Positions 8,148-16,326 of a DNA stretch of 36,183 nt are shown in pieces. The stretch lies in NCBI GenBank assembly GCA_009377695.1, contig WHTP01000059.1:1-36183 (forward strand). The letters are read 5' to 3'. The position numbers were made by a program, and so were the translations under genes. The notes under the pieces are model-generated. The model did not search any database, had not been told where the DNA came from, and worked only from the letters and a program-made list of their open reading frames with translations. Numbering within the stretch: position 1 is the stretch's first letter; each line of letters begins with the position of its first letter. This DNA comes from Hyphomicrobiales bacterium (GTDB lineage Bacteria > Pseudomonadota > Alphaproteobacteria > Rhizobiales > Xanthobacteraceae).

Positions 8148-9889
8148 GCACGACAACCCTTTCAAATCCCAAGGCAAACGGCGCCAAGACAAACGGCGCC
8201 GCTCCGAATGGCGACGGCCGCCGTCGCCCGCGCCGCACCCCCAAGGGCCGCCAGGTCGACCCGGTTGCGCTCGATGAGGTCCAAGCGCTGCTCGGGAGGC
8301 GTCCACGGCGCCGCGACCTTTTGATCGAGCACCTGCATCTCATCCAGGACCGCTACGGGCACCTCTCGGCGGCGCATCTTGTCGCGCTTGCCGCCGAGAT
8401 GAAGCTGGCGCTTGCCGAGGTCTATGAGGTCGCGACCTTTTACGCGCATTTCGACGTGGTGAAGGAAGGCGAGACGCCGCCGCCGGCGGTGACGGTGCGG
8501 GTCTGCGATTCCTTGTCTTGCGCGATGAGGGGCGCCGAGCACCTCATCCGCGATCTGCCGGGCAAGCTCGGTCGCGAGGTACGCGTCGTGCGCGCGCCAT
8601 GCATGGGTGCGTGCGACCGCGCGCCGGTCTGCGCGGTCGGCCACATGCAGGTGTTCAACGCGACACCAGAGAATGTCGCGGCCACAGCGAAGGCGCCGCC
8701 GCATCCGCATGCCTTCGCAACGCCGAACGATCTCACGCGCTACCGTGATAGCGGCGGCTACGCGTTGCTCGGCGACTGCCTCTCCGGGAAGCGCACGCGC
8801 GACGACCTGATCAAGATCGTCAGCGACGCTGGCCTGCGCGGCCTCGGCGGTGCCGGATTCCCGACCGGCCGCAAGTGGTCGCTGGTACGCGCCGAGCCGG
8901 CGCCGCGGCTGTTCGCCGTCAATTGCGATGAGGGCGAACCCGGCACGTTCAAGGATCGCTACTATCTGGAGCAGGACCCGCATCGCTTCATCGAAGGCAT
9001 GCTGATCGCCGCCTGGGTCGTCGAGGCTCCCGACACATACATCTATGTGCGCGACGAATATCCCGAGGTGCGGTTGCTGCTCGAACGGGAATTCGAGAAA
9101 GTCGTCGCTGCTGGACTGGCTTCGCACACGCGGCTGCATCTGCGGCGCGGCGCCGGCGCTTATATCTGCGGCGAAGAATCCGCGATGATCGAGTCGATCG
9201 AAGGCAAGCGCGGGCTTCCCCGCCATCGGCCGCCTTATGTCGCGCAAGTCGGCTTGTTCGGCCGCCCAACGCTCGAGCAGAATGTCGAGACCTTGTTCTG
9301 GGTGCGCGACATCATCGAGAAGGGCGTGGACTGGTTCACCTCCCATGGCCGCCACCAGCGCAAAGGCTTTCGCAGCTTCTCGGTCTCCGGCCGCGTGAAG
9401 AAGCCCGGCGTCGTGCTGGCGCCGGCCGGCGTTACGGCGCGCGAGCTGATCGAGGAATTCTGCGGCGGCATGGAGGATGGCCACACCTTCAAAGGCTATC
9501 TGCCCGGCGGCGCCTCCGGCGGGATTCTGCCGGCATCGATGGCCGACGAGCCGCTCGATTTCGGCACGCTCGAAAAGCACGGTTGCTTCGTCGGGTCGCA
9601 CGCGGTGGTGATCCTGTCCGATCAGGACGATATGAAAGCGGTGGCGCTCAATCTCGTGAAGTTCTTCGAGGATGAAAGCTGCGGCCAATGCACGCCCTGC
9701 CGCGTCGGCACCGAGAAGGCCGTGAAGCTGATGCAGCAGGGGCCGTGGAACCCGGAACTGCTGACCGAGCTTTCAACGCTGATGCGCGATGCGTCGATCT
9801 GCGGGCTCGGGCAGGCCGCGCCCAATCCGCTGCTATGCGTGCTGAAATATTTCCCCGAGGAGCTGACCAGGCCTTTGGGACGTTGGTGA
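8144..9889 (+). CDS. fdh1B: NAD-dependent formate dehydrogenase beta subunit, NuoE-NuoF fusion (Fdh1B type)
   Basis: 581 residues. After a basic, low-complexity N-terminus (1-36), a NuoE/FdsG-like domain (about 40-180) carries the [2Fe-2S] ligands Cys121, Cys126, Cys153 and Cys157. A NuoF/FdsB-like domain follows, with the NADH/FMN motifs GLRGLGGAGFPTGRKW (about 230-245), CDEGEPGTFKDR (about 261-272) and GAGAYICGEESAM. The [4Fe-4S] ligands are Cys513, Cys516, Cys519 and Cys553. This subunit passes electrons from the catalytic subunit via FMN to NAD+ in the cytoplasm. The one-piece fusion matches Fdh1B of Methylobacterium extorquens rather than the separate FdsG and FdsB of Cupriavidus. It is followed by a 21-codon ORF and the alpha subunit gene. 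A five-codon ORF overlaps its start. A LysR site lies upstream. Confidence 0.95.
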   Translation: MSTTTLSNPKANGAKTNGAAPNGDGRRRPRRTPKGRQVDPVALDEVQALLGRRPRRRDLLIEHLHLIQDRYGHLSAAHLVALAAEMKLALAEVYEVATFYAHFDVVKEGETPPPAVTVRVCDSLSCAMRGAEHLIRDLPGKLGREVRVVRAPCMGACDRAPVCAVGHMQVFNATPENVAATAKAPPHPHAFATPNDLTRYRDSGGYALLGDCLSGKRTRDDLIKIVSDAGLRGLGGAGFPTGRKWSLVRAEPAPRLFAVNCDEGEPGTFKDRYYLEQDPHRFIEGMLIAAWVVEAPDTYIYVRDEYPEVRLLLEREFEKVVAAGLASHTRLHLRRGAGAYICGEESAMIESIEGKRGLPRHRPPYVAQVGLFGRPTLEQNVETLFWVRDIIEKGVDWFTSHGRHQRKGFRSFSVSGRVKKPGVVLAPAGVTARELIEEFCGGMEDGHTFKGYLPGGASGGILPASMADEPLDFGTLEKHGCFVGSHAVVILSDQDDMKAVALNLVKFFEDESCGQCTPCRVGTEKAVKLMQQGPWNPELLTELSTLMRDASICGLGQAAPNPLLCVLKYFPEELTRPLGRW

Positions 9890-9954
9890 TGAGAAACGTG
9901 CAGCACTTTCAACCCGCGCATGAGGTCGAAATTATTGGCGAGGTTGCAGCATGA
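9889..9954 (+). CDS. 21-residue micro-ORF coupled to both fdh genes
   Basis: ATG at 9889 overlaps the fdh1B stop (TGATG) and its TGA at 9952-9954 overlaps the fdh1A start (ATGA), so the 66-base gap is exactly filled by one frame. The peptide begins MRNVQHFQPAHEVEIIGEV. It has no cysteine and no membrane segment. No product family is recognised. It could act only as a translational bridge between the two subunits, or encode a tiny subunit. Whether it is translated is unknown. Confidence 0.4.
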   Translation: MRNVQHFQPAHEVEIIGEVAA

Positions 9955-12743
9955 GCACCGAAACCGAGCCCAACACCTTCTATATCGACGATCGTGAGGT
10001 CGAGATCCGACCCGGCGAGACGATCTTCCGCGCCGCGCGCCGGCTCGACATCAAGCTTCCGCATCTATGCTATTCGCCCAAGCCCGGCTACCGGCCGGAC
10101 GGCAATTGCCGCGTCTGCATGGTCGAGGTCGAAGGCGAGCGCGTGCTGGCGGCGAGCTGCATCCGTACGCCGACGCCCGGCATGAAGGTGAAGACGCAGA
10201 CCGAGCGCGCGACCACCGCGCGGCGCATGGTCGCCGAGCTGCTGATGACCGACCAGCCGGACCAGGCGCACGCGCATGATCCGGATTCCGAGCTCTGGAA
10301 GATCGCCAAGCGTCAGAAGATCGAGCCCGGCCGCTTCCCCAGGCGCGAGCCGATCAAGGTGCCCGCGCCCGATCGCAGCCATGTGGCGATGGCGGTCAAT
10401 CTTGACGCCTGCATCCACTGCAATCTCTGCGTCCGCGCCTGCCGCGAGGTTCAGGTCAACGACGTCATCGGCATGGCCGGCCGCGGCCACCTCGAACAGA
10501 TCGTGTTCGACTTCAACGATCCGATGGGCGCCTCGACTTGCGTCGCCTGCGGCGAATGCGTGCAGGCCTGCCCCACCGGCGCGCTGATGCCGGCGACGAT
10601 GGTCAACGACGCCAATGTCTACACCGGCAAGCCCGATCGTACGGTCGACAGCGTGTGCCCTTATTGCGGCGTCGGCTGCCAGCTCAGCTATCAGATCAAG
10701 GATGACAAGATCGTCGCCGTCACCGGCCGGGACGGGCCGGCGAATGAGAACCGCCTCTGTGTGAAGGGTCGTTTCGGCTTCGACTACGTGCACAACAAAC
10801 AGCGCCTGCTGAAGCCGATGATCCGTAAGGACGGCGTGCCGAAGGTCGTGCATGAGTCCATCGATCCGTCGAATCCCTGGACGCATTTCCGTGAGGCGAC
10901 CTGGGAGGAGGCGCTCGGCCGTGCCGCCGGCGGCCTCAAGAAAATTCGCGACCGCGACGGCCCGCGCGCGCTCGCCGGCTTTGGCTCCGCCAAGGGCTCG
11001 AACGAAGAGGCTTATCTGTTCCAGAAGCTCGTGCGCACCGGCTTCGGCTCGAACAATGTCGACCACTGTACGCGGCTTTGCCACGCATCATCGGTGGCGG
11101 CGCTGCTCGAAGGCGTCGGTTCCGCCGCGGTGACCGCGACCTTCAACGAGTGCAAGAACTCGGACGTCATCATCGTGATCGGCGCCAACCCGACCGAGAA
11201 CCATCCGGTCGCCGCGACCTTCTTCAAACAGGCGGCCAAGCGCGGCGCCAAAATGATCGTGATGGATCCGCGCGGGCAGGCGCTCAAGCGCCACGCCTGG
11301 AAGATGATGCAGTTCAAGAACGGTACCGACGTGGCGATGCTCAACGCCATGTTGAACGTGATCGTCACCGAGAAGCTCTACGACCAGCAATACATCCAGA
11401 CCTATGTCGAGGGCTTCGACGCCTGGAAGGAGACCATCAAGGACTTCACGCCCGAGGAGATGGCGCCGATCTGCGGCATCGAGGCCGACACTTTGCGCGA
11501 GGTTGCCCGCGCTTATGCCCGCGCCGAGAGCGCGATCATCTTCTGGGGCATGGGCGTCTCGCAGCATACCCACGGCACCGACAATGCGCGCTGCCTGATC
11601 GCGCTCGCGCTGATCACGGGCCAGATCGGCCGCCCCGGCACCGGCCTGCATCCGCTGCGCGGCCAGAACAACGTGCAGGGCGCGTCCGACGCTGGCCTGA
11701 TCCCGATGTTCTTCCCCGATTACAAGTCGGTCGAGAACGAGGAGATCCGCGCGGAGTATGAGCGGGCCTGGGGCGTGAAGCTTGATCCCAAGCGCGGCAA
11801 GACCGTGGTCGAGATCATGGACGCAGTTCACGCCGACGAGATCAAGGGCATGTATATCGAAGGCGAGAACCCGGCGATGTCCGATCCCGACCTCAACCAT
11901 GCCCGCGAGGCGTTGGCGCATCTCGAGCATCTCGTCGTGCAGGACCTCTTCCTCACCGAGACCGCCGTCTATGCCGACGTCGTGCTGCCCGCCTCAGGCT
12001 GGCCGGAGAAGGACGGCACCGTGACCAATACCAACCGTCAGGTTCAGATGGGCCGCCAGGCCCTGCCATTGCCAGGTGATACGCGCCAGGACTTGTGGAT
12101 CATCCAGGAGATCGCCAACCGCATGGGCTGCGGCTGGAACTACAAGCACGTCAGCGAGGTCTATACCGAGATGGCCTCGATGATGCCGGCGCTCGCCAAC
12201 ATCTCCTGGGAGCGCGTCGAGCGCGAGAACGCCGTGACATATCCCTCCGACGCGCCCGACAAGCCTGGTCGCGACGTGGTGTTCGATGACGGCTTCCCGC
12301 GTCCGGGCGGTTTCGCCAAGCTCGTCGCCACGAAACTGCGGCCGCCGGACGAGGTGCCGGACGAGGAGTATCCATTCATCCTCTCGACCGGCCGCCAGCT
12401 CGAGCATTGGCACACCGGCTCGATGACGCGCCGCGCCGAGGTGCTTGACGCGATCGAGCCGAACGCGAGTGCGCAGCTCTCGCGCGGCACCATCGCGAAG
12501 CTCGGCATCCAGCCCGGCGACATGGTGCGGGTCACCACGCGCCGCGGCGTCGTTGAGCTCGCGGCACGCCAGGACGACGCCGTGCCGGACGGCGTGGTGT
12601 TCATCCCGTTCGCCTATGTGGAGGCGGCGGCGAATCTGCTCACCAATCCGAAGCTCGATCCGTTCGGAAAGATTCCGGAATTCAAATTCTGCGCGGCGAA
12701 GGTCGAGGCGGTGACGCCGGCCACGATGATTGCCGCGGAGTAG
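9951..12743 (+). CDS. fdh1A: NAD-dependent formate dehydrogenase alpha subunit, Mo/W-bis-PGD (Fdh1A type)
   Basis: 930 residues, the catalytic subunit oxidising formate to CO2. An N-terminal [2Fe-2S] domain has Cys40, Cys53, Cys56 and Cys70. Two ferredoxin-type [4Fe-4S] motifs lie at 154-164 (CIHCNLCVRAC) and 197-207 (CVACGECVQAC). The molybdopterin domain starts with a further [4Fe-4S] motif, Cys236, Cys239, Cys243 and Cys270. The metal ligand is Cys377 followed by His378 in RLCHASSVA, so this is a cysteine enzyme, not a selenoenzyme. The region between 71 and 150, where NuoG has a His/Cys cluster, contains no cysteine (HAHDPDSELW instead). The C-terminal dinucleotide-binding domain includes LEHWHTGSMTRR. 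Overall similarity to the tungsten Fdh1A of M. extorquens suggests W or Mo. fdhD and a delta subunit gene are not found next to it. Confidence 0.96.
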   Translation: MSTETEPNTFYIDDREVEIRPGETIFRAARRLDIKLPHLCYSPKPGYRPDGNCRVCMVEVEGERVLAASCIRTPTPGMKVKTQTERATTARRMVAELLMTDQPDQAHAHDPDSELWKIAKRQKIEPGRFPRREPIKVPAPDRSHVAMAVNLDACIHCNLCVRACREVQVNDVIGMAGRGHLEQIVFDFNDPMGASTCVACGECVQACPTGALMPATMVNDANVYTGKPDRTVDSVCPYCGVGCQLSYQIKDDKIVAVTGRDGPANENRLCVKGRFGFDYVHNKQRLLKPMIRKDGVPKVVHESIDPSNPWTHFREATWEEALGRAAGGLKKIRDRDGPRALAGFGSAKGSNEEAYLFQKLVRTGFGSNNVDHCTRLCHASSVAALLEGVGSAAVTATFNECKNSDVIIVIGANPTENHPVAATFFKQAAKRGAKMIVMDPRGQALKRHAWKMMQFKNGTDVAMLNAMLNVIVTEKLYDQQYIQTYVEGFDAWKETIKDFTPEEMAPICGIEADTLREVARAYARAESAIIFWGMGVSQHTHGTDNARCLIALALITGQIGRPGTGLHPLRGQNNVQGASDAGLIPMFFPDYKSVENEEIRAEYERAWGVKLDPKRGKTVVEIMDAVHADEIKGMYIEGENPAMSDPDLNHAREALAHLEHLVVQDLFLTETAVYADVVLPASGWPEKDGTVTNTNRQVQMGRQALPLPGDTRQDLWIIQEIANRMGCGWNYKHVSEVYTEMASMMPALANISWERVERENAVTYPSDAPDKPGRDVVFDDGFPRPGGFAKLVATKLRPPDEVPDEEYPFILSTGRQLEHWHTGSMTRRAEVLDAIEPNASAQLSRGTIAKLGIQPGDMVRVTTRRGVVELAARQDDAVPDGVVFIPFAYVEAAANLLTNPKLDPFGKIPEFKFCAAKVEAVTPATMIAAE

Positions 12744-12879
12744 GGGCTCTTTAGAGTTAAGGCACTCCTTGGCGGCATTGGCGGTCTGAACCCTCCCTTG
12801 TGGTGAGGGTGGCGAGCGGCGCTGTTCAAGTACGCGTCGGCGTCAGCGCCCGTGGAGACTTGCGCAGCGCACGGGAACG
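12744..12879. other. Convergent intergenic region with two weak hairpins
   Basis: It lies between the ends of fdh1A and the DUF3297 gene. ACCCTC (12790-12795) pairs with GAGGGT (12805-12810), and CCCGTG (12849-12854) with CACGGG (12870-12875). Neither has a T-run, but they may serve as terminators or be repeat remnants. Confidence 0.35.
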
Positions 12880-13128
12880 TCACTCTTCCTTCTTGTCCTT
12901 GAAGTACGCCTCTACCGTGCCGTTGAGCTTGATCGTCAAGGGATTGCCGTGGCGATCCTTGGCCTTGCCGGCGGACACGCGAATCCAGCCCTCGCTCACG
13001 CAATACTCCTCGACATTGGTCTTCTCGACGCCCTTGAAGCGGATGCCGATGCCGCGCTCCAGCAAGGCGGCGTCGTAATAGGGGCTGTTCGGGTCGTTCG
13101 ACAGTCGGTCGGGCGGGCTATCAGTCAT
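12880..13128 (-). CDS. DUF3297 family small protein
   Basis: 82 residues. It matches the family from end to end in my recollection: [19 protein letters not shown], then [20 protein letters not shown] and the C-terminal [18 protein letters not shown]. The family is widespread in alpha- and gammaproteobacteria, cytoplasmic, and of unknown function; it is sometimes mislabelled glutathione peroxidase. ATG at 13128 is the only good start. It converges on fdh1A and is divergent from bioB, with 118 bases between their starts that should hold both promoters. Confidence 0.85.
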   Translation of the reverse strand: MTDSPPDRLSNDPNSPYYDAALLERGIGIRFKGVEKTNVEEYCVSEGWIRVSAGKAKDRHGNPLTIKLNGTVEAYFKDKKEE

Positions 13129-13246
13129 GACGGTGTTCCAGCGTGGTCGTGCGGGCTCCTGCCTAACCCGTTGGGCGTCGAAGCGCCAGCATCAGGGCCA
13201 ACCGGCCCGCTTGATTTTGCAGGCATCGGCCGCCATGGTGCCCGCC

Positions 13247-14260
13247 ATGGATTCCATCACGTCCGCGGCCGTGCTTGGCGCCTCACGATCGCTCGGCAGC
13301 GACTCATTCATTCGCCACGACTGGTCGTGCGAGGAGGTCCGCGCGCTGTTCGCGCTGCCGTTTCCGGAACTGATGTTCCGCGCGCAGAGCATCCATCGCT
13401 GTCATTTCGATCCGGCCGAGGTGCAGATCTCGACGCTGCTGTCGATCAAGACCGGCGGTTGCCCGGAGGACTGCGCCTATTGTCCGCAGAGCGCGAAATA
13501 TGCGACCGGCGTCAAGGCCGAGAAACTGATGAGTCTCGACGCGGTGCTTGAGGAGGCGCGCGCCGCCAAGGACGCCGGCGCGAGCCGCTTCTGTATGGGC
13601 GCCGCGTGGCGCGAGCCAAAGGATCGCGATCTCGAGCAGGTCTGCGCGATGGTCGAGGGTGTGCGCGCGCTTGGGCTCGAAAGCTGCGCCACGCTTGGCA
13701 TGCTGACCGAAACGCAGGCGAAGCGTCTCAAACGATCCGGCCTCGACTACTACAACCACAATCTCGACACGTCCCCGGAATTCTACGGCGACGTCATCAC
13801 CACGCGCGTCTACCAGGACCGCCTCGACACGCTCAGCGCCGTGCGCAACGCCGGCATCCATGTTTGCTGCGGCGGGATCGTCGGCATGGGCGAGAGCGAC
13901 GACGACCGCGCCGGCTTGATCGCGACGCTGGCGAGCCTGCCGCAGCATCCGGAATCGGTGCCGATCAACATGCTGGTGCAGGTCGAAGGCACGCCATTGT
14001 CCGGGACCGCAGGGCTCGACCCGCTCGACTTCGTGCGCACCATCGCCGTCGCGCGCATCACCATGCCGAAGTCGATGGTGCGGCTCTCGGCCGGCCGCGA
14101 GGACATGAGCGACGAGACCCAGGCGCTGTGCTTCCTCGCCGGCGCCAACTCGATCTTCTGCGGTCCGAAGCTTCTGACCACCGCCAACCCCGGCCGCGAC
14201 CGCGACATGCGCCTGTTCGACCGGCTCGGCCTCAAGCCGATGGGACCCGAGGCTGGCTGA
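13247..14260 (+). CDS. bioB: Biotin synthase
   Basis: 337 residues. A radical-SAM enzyme that inserts sulfur into dethiobiotin in the last step of biotin synthesis. The [4Fe-4S]/SAM cysteines are Cys72, Cys76 and Cys79 ([13 protein letters not shown]), and the auxiliary [2Fe-2S] cysteines correspond to Cys116, Cys147 and Cys207. The [12 protein letters not shown] stretch is diagnostic. I chose ATG 13247; ATG 13235 (four residues longer) is equally possible. An open frame extends back to 13127, but that extension would overlap the divergent DUF3297 gene and lacks family similarity. No other bio genes are in the window, so bioB stands alone here. It converges on the DUF190 gene with a 12-base gap. 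Confidence 0.95.
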   Translation: MDSITSAAVLGASRSLGSDSFIRHDWSCEEVRALFALPFPELMFRAQSIHRCHFDPAEVQISTLLSIKTGGCPEDCAYCPQSAKYATGVKAEKLMSLDAVLEEARAAKDAGASRFCMGAAWREPKDRDLEQVCAMVEGVRALGLESCATLGMLTETQAKRLKRSGLDYYNHNLDTSPEFYGDVITTRVYQDRLDTLSAVRNAGIHVCCGGIVGMGESDDDRAGLIATLASLPQHPESVPINMLVQVEGTPLSGTAGLDPLDFVRTIAVARITMPKSMVRLSAGREDMSDETQALCFLAGANSIFCGPKLLTTANPGRDRDMRLFDRLGLKPMGPEAG

Positions 14261-14272
14261 ACGTGCGGCAGC

Positions 14273-14626
14273 TTATTGGGTCGTGGCCCCGGGCTTGCCG
14301 TATTGCAGGACTTGCACCTTTTCCAACGTGACAAGGCCGCTCGCCATCATTTCATTGAGCACTGGCAGGAACGCATCGATCTTGTCCTGCGAATCGACAA
14401 TTTCGACTACGATCGGCAAGTCTTGAGACAGGCGCAGAATTTTGGTGGTGTGAATACGGCTTGAATCTCCGAAACCCATGGATCCACGCAGCACCGTTGT
14501 GCCGGCGAGTTGCCTCTCGCGGGCCTTCAGAACGATCGCTTCATAAAGCGGCAAGTGTCCACATTTGTCGTCTTCGCCACAGAAGATGCGGAGCAGGACG
14601 GCATCGCGGGGTATTTGCATGGTCAT
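14273..14626 (-). CDS. DUF190 protein paired with CrcB
   Basis: 117 residues from ATG 14626, chosen because it shares ATGA with the crcB stop; a GTG two codons earlier is possible. The sequence has the DUF190 features LLRIFCGEDDK, LYEAIVLKARERQLAGTTVL, RGSMGFG, and the pattern LPIVVEIVDSQDKIDAFLP. The fold is PII-like. These proteins are often encoded beside crcB and are thought to assist or regulate fluoride export, though this is not proven. It is cytoplasmic, with no membrane segment. Translational coupling with crcB supports a joint function. The G+C content of this pair is visibly lower than that of bioB. Confidence 0.88.
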   Translation of the reverse strand: MTMQIPRDAVLLRIFCGEDDKCGHLPLYEAIVLKARERQLAGTTVLRGSMGFGDSSRIHTTKILRLSQDLPIVVEIVDSQDKIDAFLPVLNEMMASGLVTLEKVQVLQYGKPGATTQ

Positions 14627-15021
14627 GCCCACTTCATTGTGTTGATGCTAAGCGCAAGAATGTGGCCCAACCACACCGCGACGATACATGCGACGACCGA
14701 TAGCGTGATGTTCGCGCCTGCGTAGAGCCATTGTCCATCGTTCAACAGATTGAGCGTTTGAATGCTGAAGGACGAAAACGTGGTATAGCCACCGCAGAAT
14801 CCCGCCATGATCCCAAGTCGCGCCGTCGAACCGATGAATAGGCGCCCATCGGGCGCCGTCAGCGTCGCAACGAACCCAATAATGAAAGACCCGCTCACGT
14901 TGACCAGCAGCGTTCCCCACGGAAACGTTTCGCCGATCAACCGTGCAACAACGCCGGAGCACCAATAGCGAGTTACACCGCCAATAGCGCTGCCGACTGC
15001 GATCCACAAGTAAATTGCCAT
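14623..15021 (-). CDS. crcB: Fluoride-specific channel/exporter CrcB (FluC)
   Basis: 132 residues with four hydrophobic helices, the normal size for a subunit of the dual-topology dimeric Fluc channel in the inner membrane. Signature stretches are seen: GSAIGGVTRYW at the N-terminus, GTLLVNVSGSFIIGF in helix 2, and GFCGGYTTFSSFS with the TM3 break and the phenylalanines that line the fluoride path. It exports fluoride and protects enolase and pyrophosphatase. It overlaps the DUF190 gene by 4 bases (ATGA). I looked for a crcB-type fluoride riboswitch upstream and could not find its conserved core. It is divergent from the permease pair. Confidence 0.95.
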   Translation of the reverse strand: MAIYLWIAVGSAIGGVTRYWCSGVVARLIGETFPWGTLLVNVSGSFIIGFVATLTAPDGRLFIGSTARLGIMAGFCGGYTTFSSFSIQTLNLLNDGQWLYAGANITLSVVACIVAVWLGHILALSINTMKWA

Positions 15022-15240
15022 GTGCCTTCTCGATTCTTATCCGGCCATTGATTCTCGCTCATTTGACGACCGGAACCGGGCACGGCGCAAGATGTACCAG
15101 ACGGTCCGCCCGGCTGCAAAATGTAAGGGTAATCGCGCCGATCAACGCCTGATGCAGCAACACACAAGTATTCCCCTTTGAATGCGCCTTTCGTGGCGCT
15201 AAGGATGACGATCCCGATCTCACCGGAGTGCGCTTGCTTC
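15022..15240. other. Divergent promoter region between crcB and permease genes
   Basis: 219 bases with no supported gene. The minus strand is open from 15240 into crcB in another frame, without a recognisable product. GGAG at about 15225 could serve the rightward permease start. No riboswitch core or clear operator was recognised. Confidence 0.35.
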
Positions 15241-15798
15241 ATGGCCGAACGCCGCCGCCGGATCCGATCATTCGAATGGTCGACGGCTATCATTGCATCG
15301 ATCTCGGTCGCCGCCGGCGTTGCGGTCTACCTGCGCGATGGAACCGAGAAAGTCCTCGCGATCCTGACCAAGGACCTTCAACTGCTCGTCGGGATGCTGC
15401 CGAAAATGGCGGCCGGCTGCCTGATCGCAGCCTTCGTGACGCGGCTTCTGCCGCGGGAGGTGGTTGCGCGCGTGGTCGGCAGCGAGTCCGGACTGCTCGG
15501 CCTCCTTGTGGCGATGATCATGGGCGCGGTGCTGCCGGGCGGACCGCTCACGATCTATCCGGTGGCGGCGGCCTTCCTGGTGCTCGGCGCTGACGTCGGA
15601 ACCGCCGTCGCCTTCATCACAGCGTGGAACCTGCTCGGCTACAACCGTGCGCTGATCTGGGAGCTGCCATTCTTTGGCCCCGAGTTCGTCGGCTGGCGCA
15701 TTCTCATCGCACTGCCGTTGCCGATCCTGGGAGGACTTTTGGCGCGCACCGCCGCGCGCATGATCGCCAAGCGCGGAGGGAGCGATCAATGGATGTGA
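15241..15798 (+). CDS. Half-size permease, probable DUF318/ArsP-like family (first of pair)
   Basis: 185 residues from ATG 15241 with about four to five transmembrane segments. The segment LLVGMLPKMAAGCLIAAFV with a following RLLPREVVARVVGSESGLLG, then GAVLPGGPLTIYPVAAAF, resembles one half of the YraQ/ArsP permeases, in which a glycine/proline-rich re-entrant motif recurs in each half. Full-length members have around 300-350 residues, so this protein is one half. The second half-like protein is encoded directly after it with a 10-base overlap. The two probably form a heterodimeric transporter. The substrate is unknown. A TTG-started extension to 15178 is unlikely. Confidence 0.7.
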   Translation: MAERRRRIRSFEWSTAIIASISVAAGVAVYLRDGTEKVLAILTKDLQLLVGMLPKMAAGCLIAAFVTRLLPREVVARVVGSESGLLGLLVAMIMGAVLPGGPLTIYPVAAAFLVLGADVGTAVAFITAWNLLGYNRALIWELPFFGPEFVGWRILIALPLPILGGLLARTAARMIAKRGGSDQWM

Positions 15799-16301
15799 TG
15801 ATGATCATCAGTGTTGTGATCGCGATCCTGTTGTGGCTCCTGGTCGCCGTGCTCGCTTTCATTGCGGCGATGCGCAGCAAGGCTTTGTTCCGCGAAGGCG
15901 CGTTCGAAGGCGGCCGTGATTTCCTCGTGCTGATCCCGCGCGTGATGGTGGGCGTGGTCGGCTCCGGCTACATCGCTGCGGTCCTGCCGCCGGACCTCAT
16001 CGCAAACTGGATCGGCCCGAACTCCGGCGTCATTGGCATCCTGATCGCGACGTTGATCGGCGCTGCGACGCCAGGCGGTGCCGTGGTCGGCTTCGCCATT
16101 GGCGCCGCCGCGCTGAAGAGCGGGGCCGGCGCGCCGCAGGTGATCGCCTATTCGACCGCATGGTCGCTCTATACTATTCAGCGGCTGCTCAACTGGGAGA
16201 TCCACATGATGGCGCCCCGCTTCGTATTGCTGCGGGCGGCGGTGTCGTTCCCGCTGCCGATCCTGGCCGGGCTCGGCGCGCTGTTGCTCGGAAAACCATA
16301 A
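15789..16301 (+). CDS. Half-size permease, second of pair
   Basis: 170 residues with about four to five transmembrane helices. GGRDFLVLIPRVMVGVVGSG and GAATPGGAVVGFAIGAAALK mirror the motif positions of the preceding protein (LLVGMLPKM and GAVLPGGPLTIYPVAAA), consistent with two homologous halves of a DUF318/ArsP-like permease. The ATG at 15789 lies inside the end of the first gene and follows GGAGGGAG, a strong ribosome-binding site. It is 25 bases upstream of the amidohydrolase and probably in one transcript with it. The substrate is unknown; the adjacent exported amidohydrolase suggests that products of hydrolysis could be moved, but that is speculation. Confidence 0.7.
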   Translation: MDVMMIISVVIAILLWLLVAVLAFIAAMRSKALFREGAFEGGRDFLVLIPRVMVGVVGSGYIAAVLPPDLIANWIGPNSGVIGILIATLIGAATPGGAVVGFAIGAAALKSGAGAPQVIAYSTAWSLYTIQRLLNWEIHMMAPRFVLLRAAVSFPLPILAGLGALLLGKP

Positions 16302-16326
16302 GAACGTCGACAAGGGAGGACGGACT

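Noticed and set aside
8162-9688. Long minus-strand open frame (508 codons) inside fdh1B
   Set aside because: It is a high-G+C shadow of the strongly supported fdh1B gene and has no recognisable domain.
11078-11083. Selenocysteine in formate dehydrogenase
   Set aside because: The metal-ligand position is an ordinary cysteine codon (Cys377); no in-frame TGA interrupts the gene.
10065-11084. Minus-strand open frame inside fdh1A
   Set aside because: Shadow of the alpha-subunit gene; no family similarity.
13127-13246. Longer N-terminus for bioB
   Set aside because: The extra residues lack biotin synthase similarity and would overlap the start of the divergent DUF3297 gene.
15022-15240. Fluoride riboswitch upstream of crcB
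   Set aside because: I could not find the conserved core of the crcB riboswitch on the minus strand before the crcB start.
15178-15240. TTG-started extension of the first half-permease
   Set aside because: ATG 15241 gives a normal N-terminus, and the extra 21 residues show no membrane or family pattern.
14973-15293. Minus-strand 106-codon ORF overlapping the crcB start
   Set aside because: It overlaps crcB in another frame and has no recognisable product or clear ribosome-binding site.
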